From NCBI GenBank assembly GCA_005281725.1, contig SSBO01000001.1, positions 6,680,399-6,744,398 of the forward strand: a stretch of DNA of 64,000 bases. The letters are read 5' to 3'. Of this stretch, positions 47,401 to 60,633 are shown piece by piece. This DNA is from Wuchereria bancrofti. Its lineage: Eukaryota > Nematoda > Chromadorea > Rhabditida > Onchocercidae. Both the position numbers and the translations under genes were made by a program. The notes beneath the pieces were generated by a model. It was given only the letters and a program-made list of their open reading frames with translations. It was not told where the DNA came from and ran no database searches. Position 1 is the stretch's first letter. Each line of letters starts with the position of its first letter.

Positions 47401-50400
47401 TTCAACCTGGTCAAAAATAGGATATTTCTCTACCAAGGATTAAAGGGACGCTTTCCAAGTTAAAAGTAAATGACAACATTCATTATTTGAACCATTCCCC
47501 ATATGCATACCTACTTTCCAAATCAATTAAAAAAAAAAAAAAACTATCAACGAACCCCAGGTATTTGACAGCAAAGTGAGGATAAATCATTGATTGATGC
47601 GCTAGACATACAAGTTGTCCGTGAAAGGGCATTTAGTAGCATCCTCATTGTCTCTTGCGGTAAAACACTACTATTGACCATGCCCGCTGGTAACCGGCGA
47701 CGTATGTAACATATAACCTGCGAGGCAAACGCATCCTGCAATCGATAAAATTAATGGAATTCAAGAATATGAAATCAAGAATTTACCATCCTCATCATTA
47801 CTTATTCTGTAGCATGAGAGCCAATCTTCGTATCTTTTAGTTAAGTTAAATTAAACGAAAAATTAGATCTCACTCCGTAAACTGCTAATTTATCATCAAT
47901 CCATTTGTCCAGTTTTAAAAAATCTCTTCTCGAAGCCAGGCAAGCCAAATCAATTGTAAAGGGAAATTGTGGCACATTGAATAGTTCGGCTAAACCCTGA
48001 AATGAAAATATGACGTCACTTCTTACAATAGGAAGCAACCATAACGACCTTATGCTTCCGGTAAAAAAGCCCGGTTACGTCATAAATTCCGGAATAATTC
48101 ACACTAATTGAAGGTTTTCTTTTCTTTCCAACTTCTAATTAGTTCACCTAAAAAACTGGTTCTATTAATATCGTTTAATGCAAAACAAGAAATGCTAAAT
48201 ATTGAAGTAATCGAGAGAGAACAGAAATAAAATCAATTCCAAAAAGATTGTTTGAACTCTTCTCTTCTTCTCCAAGACTGCCTAGCACTAAAAACTTGTT
48301 TAACATAAAAGCAGTTTTTTTTTACATTTTTTCTGCGGCACTCACAACGCATAAAAATCACAACTGTTAGAAAAACATCATAAAGATGAAATACTGACAT
48401 CTGGTTTAAGTTCATGAGCTACTTCCAAGATTCGGGACAATTTTGTCTGATCATCTGGGTTTTTCATATAATAACTGCAAAGAGCAGTTAAAATTGTCGG
48501 TCTCAGTTGCACTTTGTCATCGCAATTCCAAACTACATTTAATACAGGGACAGCATTCGGATGATTTCCAATCAATGTTGGTATGAGCATTTGCATTAAG
48601 TGAATGCGCAAATTTGATGTAGGCAACTAAAAAAATGTTGTAAAACTGATTATCCGATATTTCAAATATTAAAGTATAAATCTAAAACGGTTCAAGATGA
48701 ACGAATTTCAAGAATAACATGCCTGCATTTGCAATAAAGCTAGCAGCAAAACATCTGGGCAAGCACTAGTTGGCTTGTGCAAAATATTCATCACACTATT
48801 CACCAGTTTCCTCACTTCACCTAACCGTATTAGCGTATCCACCAAATCCAAACAGCGCCTAAAATCAGACAAATCGCAAAATTTGTCAAAAAAATTATTT
48901 ATAAAAAGAAAAAAATTCATGAAAATTCCAATATTCACCAGCTACTTAATTCCCTCGTTTCCTGCGGTTGTACTTTCAATGGAGTCAAATTCACTGTTTT
49001 GTGAGGATAGTCAGAAAAGCAAAACACATCAGGATTTTGCAATATTTGTTCTATCCACGATAACTGCAAAGAAAAAATGAATTAGTTATATAGTTATAAT
49101 AATACTGCCAAATTTAATAACATACGGTTTGTAAATACACCAAAAATGAGTTTGTGCATCGTACTATCAGTATTAGCTTCGAAAAGACCTCGGTCTTTAG
49201 ATTAGTCTAATGATTCTCAGAAGCTACGGAGTCACTATGACTAATTATCGACGTTGACAAAATGGATATTTCATTTCGCTGAAATTTCTCAACATATCAG
49301 AGCGTATCGTGATATTACTGCATAGCATCATGTAAAAGTCAAGTGATATACCTGGCCGTATTTATGGAAATTCCATTCACGATACAGCAAGCCTATCGGA
49401 AAAGGATTAGAACCAAGACCTTCTAACAAAATTGTAGTTAATAACTGCAGCTGCGCTTTTGTTCGCACAATAAAATTTGTTTGATCAAGGTGCATTACTA
49501 TTTCCGACCAATTTAGATTTGGTGCCTACAAAAGAATCCATACTTTAGTCGAGAAAGACCTGTGAGAAACCTAAAATAAACGAAAATTTGGGATTTCTCA
49601 CCAGCTCTCGAACTGCGTTGGCAAAATTTTTTGCATTCCAGGCAATCTGTTGCATCGACTGTGATGCTGAAGTTATGGCTGCGCTCGCAGAATTTTCGGA
49701 TAGACCACTGGTGGCTGTCGACAAACTTTCTGCTGATGAACTTGTTCCAATTGCTGAAATATTTGTCAGTGTTTTTTAGCAACTTCCGACTAGAAAATAG
49801 TTAAAAATTCCTTCGCGATAAAAATAAAGGTGCAAAAGAAAAAATAAAACCTGGAACACTTCCAGAACGATGATCCCATAAAACACTTGGTTGGACCGAT
49901 TGTTGCATATTAGAACCGGAACATGTATTTATCATCATCACAATAACTCGAGAAAGATTAACAGCATTTAAATTGGTTCCATCCCCAGAATTCAGTGAGA
50001 TCAGATGCTGCCGACATGACTTCACACTTGATGTAAATGTCGTACCAATCTCCTGTTAAATTAAATGTTTTCCAAGTGAAAAAAAGAGATATGAACTATT
50101 GCCAATATTAACTACACAAAATCTCATCCACATTTTTAAATATGGTCGTGAGTAGCAGTCATTAATTTCGGTCACATACCTGAATCTGTTGCGCTAGCAA
50201 ATTCGGATTCTGATAAGCCAAGCTATCCATTATCTCATCAAGATTTTTATCCTCCAAATCAACGTAATCAAAAGGTGAAAGATGATCACTTCCAGTTGAT
50301 GATAATGGTACTTTAGAACCTCCTTCGGGCACAGATGTCAAAATAAGTTGGAGCGGCGAGAGAGTTCTTATCAAAGTAACACCACGTAAATTAAGCTCTG

Positions 50401-52465
50401 CAATACAATTAATCAGAGTTCTTCATTTCGGAATTTACTTCAAAAAGATTTTTGATTGTAAAAAAGTTAAAAAACACACCTTTTTCAAAAATTTTCAGAA
50501 AACAGATTACAGACTGCTGATCAACCGCCGCAAATTCGATAATTTGCGTTGAAAGAAGAGATGTAAAAAGCTGATGAATGAATTCAGTTGATAATGCACA
50601 ATCAAAGATCGTTGAATTGTCTGAAGTGAAAATATATATTTTCCAGGAACATTTGCAGCAATTTATAAATAAAAAGGAAGCAGTACTATAGTCCTCTTAG
50701 TTTAAAAATTACCTTTTCTGATAGCTTCAAATAATGTTGTGAATGTGGTACGAAGATACTGGCCAAGTCCTTTGACAATTTGTGGCACAAGTGAGGAAGA
50801 AAAAAGAATAAGGCCAACAAGCACTTGAATAAAAAGATCAACGGATAGTAACGAAACAAGAAGAGTTTCAAGAAAACGTCCGAGTAGACTATATCGTATT
50901 TCAACTAATCTTTCCTCTAACACTTCAACAAAGCGATAAAAGAGCCGTATAGAAATTGCTGTTGGATCTTCGACACAATTTTTCAGTTGCTGAAATAAAA
51001 TATGCGCTATTATATTGATGAAATGATTATGAAATGATTACGTTTCTGAACACTTGTGTTACACACAAGTGTTCAGAAACGCAAAGAAAAACTCTCATGC
51101 TGCATAATGTCATAAATCATATGTCAGTTACCAGTCATTTTGATAAGTAATGAGAAAATGCGAAAAGTATAATACCAGGATCAAAATACTGCTAAATAAA
51201 TTCTCGGAGACCAAAGAAATCACAAAAACAACAAAAATTGTAAAAAAAAATCGAATTTAAGTAAACTACATAGAATATAAAACAGGTTAACGACAACATC
51301 GTCACCTCCATACCATTTAGAAACGAAGGATTTAGAAACGTCAATTTTGCACTTAACTTAAAAAGTCGTAAATTCTTCTACTAGACTTCAACCTTTAGTT
51401 ATACAAAATAGAAAATTCATGCCATAAAAAGCAATGAAAACCGGATTTACTCACCAACACTGAAGTGAACAAACGAAAAATAATGCAACCACTACCAGTA
51501 CAAATACAAACAGCAAAAACGAAAGCTGTGCTTTGTACCGAAAATAGTACTACTGAGAAGAAAACATATATATGACAAGCTGATCGGTGCACTGGTTTCA
51601 CAACACAACACCAACCTGTCGAATTACGTACGCGCAGAAGTCGCTTTTTAGTTGAAGATTGTACTTTCGAGCTGACAAAGACCCTGACTGTTGCTTACTG
51701 GCAGATGTCTGCTGTTTTTGAAATGTACCAGTACTAGCAGATGCAGATCGAACTGGTGTGTTTGAGCTTGAAGCAGGTAGACAATCAGAAAGAAATGTGT
51801 TCGATGTTATAATATTATCAAGTAATACGCGAAAAACGTACTGATCAGCAATGCCACTTTCAGTAGAAGATGCCACAAATATGCGATTTAAGAAATCCTA
51901 GAAATTATTTGAAATTATCGCATGTAATCGCTGTGTATATCGTAAAACCATTAACTGAAGTAATGAAACATATCCATTTGGACCAAAAATGAATAAAAAT
52001 AAGACCGACTTTCGAAAGAGAAACAGAAAATTCCCCGTACAATTCAGAACACCGTCTTTACGTTGCAAATATAGTTAGATTAACTTCTAAGTTCATGTCC
52101 ATAATAAACAGTCAAATCCTTACAGGCCATTTCCTTTTATTAGTTCCGTTGAAATTCCACTTGACGTCTTTGCACGACGACATTGAGACAAAGCTACATA
52201 ACTAGTTTACAACAGGCATCAAATATCTCATGCAATACAGTATATAGGTAAAGAAAACGGTACTCGGCACGAAATGGCGCCCGAAACTCGACCCAAGGTC
52301 CTTCTTTCAGTTCATAAAATGCTTAGAATAATGTAACAATTTCGAAACAAGAACCTCGTCTAACAAAGAAGTCGGACTACTGGAATCAAACTTTTCTGCC
52401 GCAATAACCAGTAAACGATCAATTGAGGCGAGCGCTATCGAAGTTGGCGTTACACTTATAGACAT
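35464..52465 (-). CDS. CNOT1: CCR4-NOT transcription complex subunit 1 (NOT1 scaffold), about 2,605 aa
   Basis: NOT1 is the platform of the cytoplasmic CCR4-NOT deadenylase, which shortens mRNA poly(A) tails; the C. elegans orthologue is let-711/ntl-1. I resolve 46 phase-consistent exons totalling 7,818 nt. The first are 52465-52355, 51897-51616, 50989-50713, 50620-50480 and 50397-50180; the last are 36409-36260, 36173-35993, 35876-35744 and 35632-35464. The start ATG lies 14 bases behind a TTTCCAG that looks like a trans-splice site. The N-terminal HEAT part has [20 protein letters not shown] and [24 protein letters not shown]-rich linker spans about residues 790-1030. Next come the TTP-binding HEAT region ([20 protein letters not shown]), the CAF1-binding MIF4G domain at about 1245-1495 ([18 protein letters not shown]), and the CAF40-binding module at about 1555-1775 ([40 protein letters not shown]). 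The NOT-box domain at about 2130-2605 has [38 protein letters not shown] and [20 protein letters not shown]. The intron after 48723 uses a GC donor. Confidence 0.97.
39567..39666 (-). other. Exon-like segment inside a CNOT1 intron
   Basis: This segment lies between the CNOT1 exons ending at 39924 and starting at 39484. It has a TTGTCAG acceptor, a GTAAATG donor and an open frame ([20 protein letters not shown]...). It could follow an alternative donor of the upstream exon in phase, but splicing on to the next exon would shift the frame and stop at once. The exon junction that skips it matches the CNOT1 family, so it is at best an alternative or poison exon. Confidence 0.25.
44549..44618 (-). 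other. Exon-like segment inside a CNOT1 intron
   Basis: This 70-nt stretch has a TATAAG acceptor in the right phase, a GTAGCA donor and an open frame ([20 protein letters not shown]). Including it breaks the frame of the next exon, whereas skipping it (44671 to 44416) reproduces the family sequence without a gap ([20 protein letters not shown]). It is a possible poison exon or chance. Confidence 0.25.
51041..51081. repeat. Perfect 19-bp inverted repeat with 3-nt loop in a CNOT1 intron
   Basis: The arms 51041-51059 (CGTTTCTGAACACTTGTGT) and 51063-51081 are exact reverse complements separated by TAC. It lies in the intron between the second and third CNOT1 exons. Two copies of TGAAATGATTA precede it directly. 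Confidence 0.9.
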
Positions 52466-52479
52466 CAGTAGCCGGGATA

Positions 52480-53657
52480 CTGGAAACAACAATATCGATC
52501 AGTGACATTTATTTCCTTATTGCATATATCCTTTGAAATGTGAAATTTTTCAGCAAATCACAAAATTTTGAGCACAGTGCAACTGTTTGTTGTTACCAAT
52601 GCATGTGGTCGGATGTAACTGTTTATAGCACGTAATTATCAAGGGTTTTTGCTTTATGATAGAAATAATCAATGTAATCTATGTGTTTTAAACAGGCAAC
52701 GCACCATGGACGGAAGCCGACTACCGACATGCAGAAGAACACTCCGAATCAAAAGATCAGTATTTTCTTGGTTCAACCGAAGTAAACAGGAAAATTCTGA
52801 AAAGTATCCAGAGTTTGTATCATATTTTCTACAGTAATAGTAGATCCCTGACATCAAGACAAACCACAGCACGCACCAGGGCAAAGTCTCCATATCCCAA
52901 AATAATGCTTGTTAGTAGTAAAAGAGGGACTATGTATTATCTATGGTCATGACCGATAATATCAAACGAACACAATGAATTCATGTTTTATTTAAAAAAA
53001 AAAAAAAATGAAATAACGCCAATTTAAAAAGATTAATTTCGACACATAGAGACACTATGAAGCATCCCACAAGCTAGGATTTAAAAATGCCAGGCGGAAC
53101 AATGAATAAATCAAAAACAACAGAAAGAATATGCTCAAGAGGTCATATATGGTTATTACATACACATACATACATGATACACACACACAACACACCTACT
53201 TTATTTTAATGATGTACGTCTACTGATCAAAATGCTATCGAGACGCAGGCAGGTGAAAAAAAATGAACTAATATCATAACTGCATGATTACTGTGAAATA
53301 TCATAATCAGTTATACACATCAGGCTGTTCTGAAACACAGATAACAAAGCAGTACTCTAATATAATACTTCATTAGATACTTGACTAAACACATTACCAG
53401 CAACAGCAGAAGCTACATATAACTCTCAAGAAAAAATGAAATCTAAATGATAACACCGGTACGAAAAGAGTAAAAGAAGTCTCCATGTCACATATTTTTA
53501 TGCATTCAAGATTTATACTATCTCAATCACTTCGAACATCTTTATCTTATCCTCTTTCGCGAAGTTTTTGAACCGTACAATTTAAAAGCTACATCAGAAT
53601 TACGGACGTTTTGGCGGCAAACTGTTTCTCAGAGGTACCACCAGTTAGAAAACAGTG
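52480..53657. other. Intergenic region upstream of CNOT1
   Basis: This is 1.2 kb between the PSMD11 stop and the CNOT1 leader, and the probable CNOT1 promoter region. It includes a short CA/TACA microsatellite near 53160-53197 and a run of A near 52990. I see no coding exon. Confidence 0.5.
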
Positions 53658-56252
53658 TTATCTTAATTTCTTCACCCGTTGGTATAATGCATCCACGACC
53701 TGCAGCAGTTTTTTAATTATAAAAATTATTTACCGAATATTCCAGGCACAATCAAATGCATTTCAAACAAATCTTACCTCACTCATAGCATGAATGGCTT
53801 CCACTGCTGCTTCATATGTTTTATCCATAGGAGCAAGATCATACACAATCAACATACCTTCGCCTTGATGTAAACTTCCTGCAAATAATATCCAATTTAG
53901 ACACAAATTAGAGTGTTAGGAGAAAAGTTTGATTCATGAAATGTGCTTATATGATTACCTGAGAACTTCCTATCCAGTATCATTTGTGATAATTTCTTCT
54001 CCACTTTATCCCTAGTAAGCCCAATTTTTGAAGCAATGTGTTCAAGTTGGACATAGGAGTATGGCTCAATTATCCGGCATAAATCTTTTTCGAGCATATT
54101 ATCACTTAAAGAATTGAAGTGTTTCTTCACAACAGCATCACACTGTAGCTCATCACGAAAACTTCCAAATGCCTGGAAAAATAAAGTGATTTACATATTG
54201 TGTAACTCATAAAAACAAATCTAAAATTATTAAAGACCAAACATACAGCATTGAAATCAGCCAATGACCGTTTTTTGGCAGCCTCAGCAACTGTACGCAT
54301 GGCATCTAAATCTAATCCACTATATTTAAGCGCTAGCTTTGCCGATAAAATTATTGAAACTTCCTCCGGTGAATCAAGCATTATCTGAAGAATATTACTG
54401 TGACAAAGTTCACTTTGAAACTTCATGAGAAAAAGTGCAGAGAAAATATAATAATCGGTATATCCGATAAAATGCTGCAAAACTAACATTTGAACATGGA
54501 AGTTTGTAAAATGAAACCTTGCTCAAAAGCATATATTTAAGGGCACGTATAGCATCTTGTTTATCATTAACCGTATCATATCCTTCGAAGGCTTCATAAA
54601 AATACGAATAAGCTGTTTTAAAATCGCGTTCACTAGCGGCATGCAAAATCCCGGATTGCATATCAAGCGCAGCTTGCATGCGGGGAGGCATGTAAATTGA
54701 ATTTGCTGTTGTCCTTGCTGATGTCAGAGCAGCTCTAGCCTGGAAGAAATCCATTAAGAGCGAAAATCAAAAATTTTTCAGATGTTCTAGAGATGCTTTA
54801 CAAACTTAAACTGCTTGTCCGTCTGATATATTATCGTGTACTACATACTGTTAACGAAACATTGAAGTAATCAAAAAAGTGGTGATACAAGACATAAGAT
54901 CGCATTAGACAGTTGTTGTTGAAGTTATGTGTGTTAGCTGATGGAAGGGCAGTTAAGATGTTAACAATGAAAAGTGATTTGGAAATATCATATAGCAACC
55001 TTTGACAGATTCCCTAAATGGTAGCAAGCTTTGCTTTCTTCCAGTTGTACCTCAACAATCACATCTTTATCATCGACTTTCTTTAGTTCGCGAACCAACT
55101 GATTTGCTAAAATGCGTAGTTACTGATTATGCGACTAGTTACAAAAAACGGTGCTAAAATTCAAGAAGTAAGAAACTTATATACCTAACTGCTGTGCTTG
55201 AGTGAATCTGCGAAGATCGTTATAAAGACGAACAAGACGAGCCTGCAATGTCTGTCGCAAGAATGTTCGATTTTGTTCGGTTGCCCATTGTATACACTCC
55301 TTGCATAGATCAACCTTGGAAATATATCATTGAAAATGAGGAAAAAATCATCTTATCAAAGATGAATATTTTTACAGATGGCCCTTGTCTCTTTTGAATG
55401 TTCGATTGTTAGTCCAAGTACCACAAACTCTCGACTGCCTCGCAACGTTTTGCTGATAGGAAGAGGCAGTAGGACAAAATAAAAAAGAAAATCCAATACT
55501 TCGTTATTGATTATTCTAGAAACAGTAAGATTACCTTGATGTCTCCATCTTGATTATCAATCATGAGACATAGATCGACCAAATTTCGAACAAGCTTGGC
55601 CGCTTTTGCTTTGCCTAATGATACTAAAAATGGACGAGTATTTTCAATCATTTTGCGCAATTCTTGAGTACGTTTATTCTTCGCCAGCATATTACCCAGC
55701 TCCATAATTGACTCCTCTTTCTTTTTTATATCTGCCTCATCATTCACTGGTGACTTTACTGCAAAAGTTCTCAAATGTCGCAAAAGATTACTTTATATAC
55801 CAATATTTACTGCTTGTGCAAAATGTATTTATCAATGAATAAAATGCCGACGCAATTTTTGCCATTTTATTACAACAAAATTTAAGTTTCCTCAAGTTTC
55901 AGAAGTTAACAGCACGCGGATTTCGAACCACAAAGTCTAAGTAGGTATCCTATTATTTTGTCGGTTTTCTAGAAATAGGTGAAATATTCTCCCAATCAAT
56001 TTTGCACTATTTATCCAACGAAAGCAGTCTTCAAGTGTGGTTCTCCTAAACGATTTATACAAAGTTCATGCCTAATTATATTATTGCAGAGAATAATATA
56101 CTCATTAAACAACTGCTAAGAGATTTGGTATAAATCGAAAGAAGCATCTTGAAAAGCCAAGTTTTACCAAAGCTTGTGAGATAACGTATAGCGTTATCTT
56201 CATTCATATGAGGTGCAGATGACATCGTATCCATGGCAGTGCCGCCGGACAT
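53658..56252 (-). CDS. rpn-6: 26S proteasome non-ATPase regulatory subunit 11 (RPN6), 420 aa
   Basis: RPN6 is a lid subunit of the 19S regulatory particle that braces the lid against the 20S core. There are nine exons: 56252-56168, 55758-55535, 55314-55185, 55106-55000, 54739-54518, 54384-54247, 54172-53959, 53878-53778 and 53699-53658. Phases agree and the total is 1,263 nt, almost the same length as the 422-aa human PSMD11. The ATG is four bases behind an ACTATAAG that is a likely trans-splice acceptor. Helical-repeat landmarks are [38 protein letters not shown] and [16 protein letters not shown]. The PCI domain occupies about residues 295-385 ([37 protein letters not shown]). The C-terminal helix [13 protein letters not shown] matches the family. 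Confidence 0.97.
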
Positions 56253-58399
56253 TTCTCTTATAGTAATTCTGAATTTGTTTTTTCGTACAGTAAATGTGCT
56301 AAAATGAGAATATATTCTTAATTCAAGTTTTATTAAAATAAGAAAAATTCACGATGAGTGGGACGCTAGAAAGTCATTAAGTGTTTAAAAATCAATTCCA
56401 AAAACATAACTGGAGACAACTCTTAATATAAATGCTTTACAGTTAACCACAGATTCACAAAAAAATTTAAATACCCTGTTAATTAGTCCAAACGCTGAAC
56501 GTAATTACTACCATAATTAATAGAGCTCACTATTAGCATAAAATGTCCATAACATTCAGGCCACTATGAAAATCTTCCTTTTCATTCTAAACAAAGTATA
56601 ATCGAGAGGCAAAAATAGCAGGAAAAGTATAACTCGACAGTTCACTGAGATGTCATATCTAGTGAAAGCAGAGGAGTTCGAAGGCTAACCCTCCTATCCT
56701 ACCTTCTTCAAAATCTCTATGGCATATCAACTGAGGCTAGTGTTCAGGAACTTAACGCACATCCATACCAACTCGTGCACTTCTCAACACAACATAAGCT
56801 ATGCAAGACGCAATTTGATTTGTGATATATTTCTAAGACCGCTTCAAAAATCGATATCACAAGAAGCACTCAAGACCTGTCCGCGCACCATTAACGCGCC
56901 TACCATGTTCAGAACACGCTGACACGCACTTCTCACAGGTTCGGGTGATTAGCTGCTACCTACCCGAACAGAATCAATGCTGTACGTACACCATAGCCAG
57001 AACCATTCGATCAAAACGATGACACATCCGATCTACCGTACGTTGAGGGAGTAGCGACATCTTAGGACCCTTTCAGCTTACTGCAGCTAGACGGCTTGCA
57101 CTTCCATTTCCAACCATGCGTAATTGGGATGATCTGTAACAGTAGTCAGTGCTACTGGGTCACTTCACCGACAAAAGGTGCTAAGGAGGTGACATGTGGT
57201 TACTGCTAGTGTCACTTCATCTGTTGGTTACTCTGTGAGGGTCAAATAAAGAGACCGTTTGTTTATTAAAGTTTCGTTTCAGAGGAGTAAACATTAGCAA
57301 CGACCTCCATCTTCTACAACCAGCCTAAAGCCATCGACGAAAGCACCACCCTTGAAATTTCGTCCTTTTCTACTAGTATATCAATTTCACTTAGCAAATG
57401 CTACGTCTCGAGACTTCGACACGTGTTCCTACTCAGCATTATTTTGTATCAGCTCCACTCACAATTACATGTTATTGCATACTGTTCTGCACAGGGTGAA
57501 ACAAATGGTTCACAGTTGAACGTCGTTTTCCCATGTATGTCTCGTTGTTCCAAATGCTTTTCATTTCACTTATATCGGATCAATTCACACAAAAAGCTAA
57601 TGCAGACAAACTTCCTAAATTATCTCATCAAATAACGAAGCCAATCTCTCTAATTTCCCATTTACCCTTTAGTATGAACTTCTGCCGTCAACAGACCCCA
57701 CTTCAAGTAAGGAAAAACGCTTTGCGGTAGAGAAGCCTCTAATGGTCGGATCAAGTCTTCTCAAAGATCATGAATAGTATAGCCAGAAAATAGGTAGATG
57801 GGGGCAGATCTATAATTAATAGGAAATTGTGGTGTGTAATGTCAAGCCAAAATTTGGCTTTGATGTGCTCATAATTCTTATTTAATTTTGAATAAAAGTT
57901 AACACACACACACAACTCTCCCTCCATCTCGCGATACCAAGTTCCAAAAAAATAATTGTTGCAGCATAATGAGGAACGAAGATTCCGTCTGTTAATTACA
58001 GTAAGCAATAATTACAATAAGCCAAAAGAATCGTCTCGGAACTTTTCTGGCAATATCTTCAAATCCTGAAGCATTTTCCCAATAAATGCGGTCGAAAATC
58101 AAAAAAACAATTCTCCGAAATTTGAGCAATTAAGGCTAACACTTAAACAGTTCAAGGATTTGCAAATTCTCGACAGCAAGCCAAATTTATATCAATGCAT
58201 AACACTAAAACTGGGTGAGCTTCATGGGTTCAAAAGAGATAGACTTTAGATGTGACGGCCAAAATAAAGAGCCGGAATGAAGTGACCATTCATAGACAAA
58301 AACAGTGCTTTATACAATGGAAAATTATAAAAGCAAAATTTCCAACGTCTGGCAAAGAGAGGATACATAAATAAGAAATAATTACAATTAACCAGAAAA
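56253..58399. other. Intergenic region between PSMD11 and TRAPPC3
   Basis: This 2.1-kb stretch contains the likely PSMD11 promoter and the TRAPPC3 3' flank. A stretch around 56640-57260 is less AT-rich than its surroundings, with no coding frame that I trust. The related phrases GCTACTGGGTCACTTCA (about 57152) and GCTAGTGTCACTTCATC (about 57215) recur about 60 bp apart. I see nothing else. Confidence 0.45.
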
Positions 58400-59852
58400 C
58401 TAATCATCTCCTGGTGGAACTGATTCTTCCAGTATTCGAATGAATTTTACTCTAATCTCAACACTCTGACTGTGTTCCTGCACAATAAATGTTTGTACTT
58501 CCATGTGCATCATTTCCAAAGCTCCTCGTATTGTCCCACAAAGTATTTGTGAATACCTTAAAATCTGCTATTTCACATGAAGATAAACTGAAAAAAAAAT
58601 GGCTTATAATTCAATTTCTCCCTTCTCTAATTCGATTAGAATGACTGAGTTTATTTCTTCATCTTGTTTTATGGGTTTTGCTGAATTTATAGTAATGGTT
58701 GGTCATCCATTATCGGACAACGCTCATCACATGGATTTCAATGTATTTTTGTTTTGTGCATATGATAAAAGAAACAAATATACATATTATATTTCTTTCT
58801 ACCAACCCCCAGATCTGACAAAACCAATGCAATATTCATTAATCTACCAATTAAATATTCATTGCAAATTTCTCACTTCCCATTAAAGGTTTTCCATACT
58901 AACAATAAAAAAGAATAAAAGAAATATCACATCAATTAATACCAACCTAAGATCTTGTGCTAATTCAGGTGGGACTTCAACAAATTCTGCTAAAGGATTT
59001 GATTCAAGGACAAGCGAGAACTCGTCATTACGAGCATTCCAATTTGACACTTGCGCGGTTACTCCTAAAAAAGCAGTAGAAGCTTCATAGAAATAATGAC
59101 CACCCAGAAAAATGGATGTAGAAATTTCGACACAATAATTTTGCATGAAATTGAATGGAATAAAAAGCGACAGCATTTCAGGTGAGACAAGAAAAAATTT
59201 TCCAAAAATTTTTCTCACCCAGATAACTGCGAAGAGCGACTTTTGCGAGCACATCGGCAACTTGATGCATGTCTGTACAACGCTGAATTTGAGAATTTTT
59301 TGCTAATAAATCATCGGCTAGTCGTAATCCTATATTGTAGCCCATTTTGTCCAGCTGTCGGTTAACCTGAATTAAATTATGAGTCGAAACAAAAACTATG
59401 AAGGAAACAAAGAAAGAAATTAGGGAAAATATTGTGAAACTAACCGCCAGAGGGCTTTCTAAATCCCGAAGTAGTTCGGCCACCAAAGCGCCATATGTAA
59501 GAGTGAATAACTCACCGCTAATCTAAAAATGATTTAAAAGAATAGTTACTGTTTTTCCCTTTTTCGGTACAATCTCGACCAAAGGTGCATAAGTTAACAA
59601 CACCATTCTTAGCATTCTACCTATGCGCCTACGAACCACTGAACGACAGACATAATCATGCACTTGATTAATAACTTACTGTTCCCAAATAAATCACTAT
59701 ATATCCCAAATATATCTGAAACATATCAATAACAGATATTCCTATTTTACTTTGGCGATCTTCTCCTCCACTGCTTGAATTACTTTTGGTCTTACAAAAA
59801 AATATACCTTTTTCGAGTCGATCCCCATCGGGAATTTGGTCTGTTTCGACAT
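58400..59852 (-). CDS. TRAPPC3: TRAPP complex subunit 3 (BET3), 181 aa
   Basis: This is a core subunit of the TRAPP tethering and Rab-exchange complexes, acting on ER-to-Golgi and endosomal membranes. There are five exons: 59852-59808, 59522-59445, 59366-59219, 59064-58947 and 58556-58400. Phases agree and the total is 546 nt, against 180 aa in human. Landmarks are SGELFTLTYGALVAELLRDL, NRQLDKMGYNIGLRLADDLL, WNARNDEFSLVLESNPLAEF and LCGTIRGALEMMHMEV. Cys71 sits in QRCTDMHQVADVLAKVAL, the position of the buried acylated cysteine of human BET3 (Cys68). The start is the first ATG of a 15-codon leader exon (MSKQTKFPMGIDSKK), which matches the family's short N-terminal tail. It lies about 0.8 kb downstream of the PRPF40 stop on the same strand. 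Confidence 0.97.
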
Positions 59853-60633
59853 ATTTAGCTTAATAGTAAAGAATTACAAGGAAAATGAAAGTCCTAAATA
59901 GTAAAGTTACAATTAGTAGAATTGTACACATCACCTAGTATAAAGATTTTTCAAGCATTCTACTAAACGATATTTTAGAGCTTCCCGAAACCATACTCTG
60001 ATTTAAATCCTTTTCACTAAACTTTATTCCCTTTCATTTACTCTATGTTAATCATTCTCACTACAAACTTTACTCAGATTATGTGTCAAACTCTAACCTT
60101 TCCAGTGTAAATTCTGACAGAAATAATGCGCATCTTAGTAGCAATAAGATTTTTGAAGTTATAAAAAACAAACTTAAATATACCCTACTAACTTCTGGTC
60201 AGAAAATAGTACAGCAGTTATTACAGATACGATCAACCATAAGATAATGTGAACCTTATAAGCGCCAAACTTTACATTTATTAATAATCAACGAAATCAA
60301 ACTTTGGTCCATTGAAAACCAAACAAAACACACAGCACGATACTGGTATTGCAATAATATTCATACAAGTGCAAAACAATAAAAAAATTGTTTCAATAAT
60401 TGTCATAAAGTTAGTGATAAATAGATAAGAGGGCATCTCATAAAGTAGTAGTATATAGGTAGGAGCTCCCCATGAATTAACATGAAAAAATAAAATGAAG
60501 TAATCAAATTTTATTCATAAATACTCAGCTTTAACTCAAAGTCGCGGCTATTTTGACCTTCCATTTTTTTTCCTTGCTACCATATGAATTATTATTTTTC
60601 ATTTTTGACTCTCAAAACATACAATACATATAA
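59853..60633. other. Spacer between PRPF40 and TRAPPC3
   Basis: This is 0.8 kb of AT-rich sequence on the shared transcription side of two same-strand genes. I see no exon and no clear U-rich spliced-leader-type motif, so co-transcription as an operon cannot be argued either way. Confidence 0.45.

Noticed and set aside
56719..56922. 67-codon plus-strand open frame in the PSMD11 upstream region
   Set aside because: No splice sites, no homology recognised, and it sits in a less AT-rich patch where longer open frames arise by chance.
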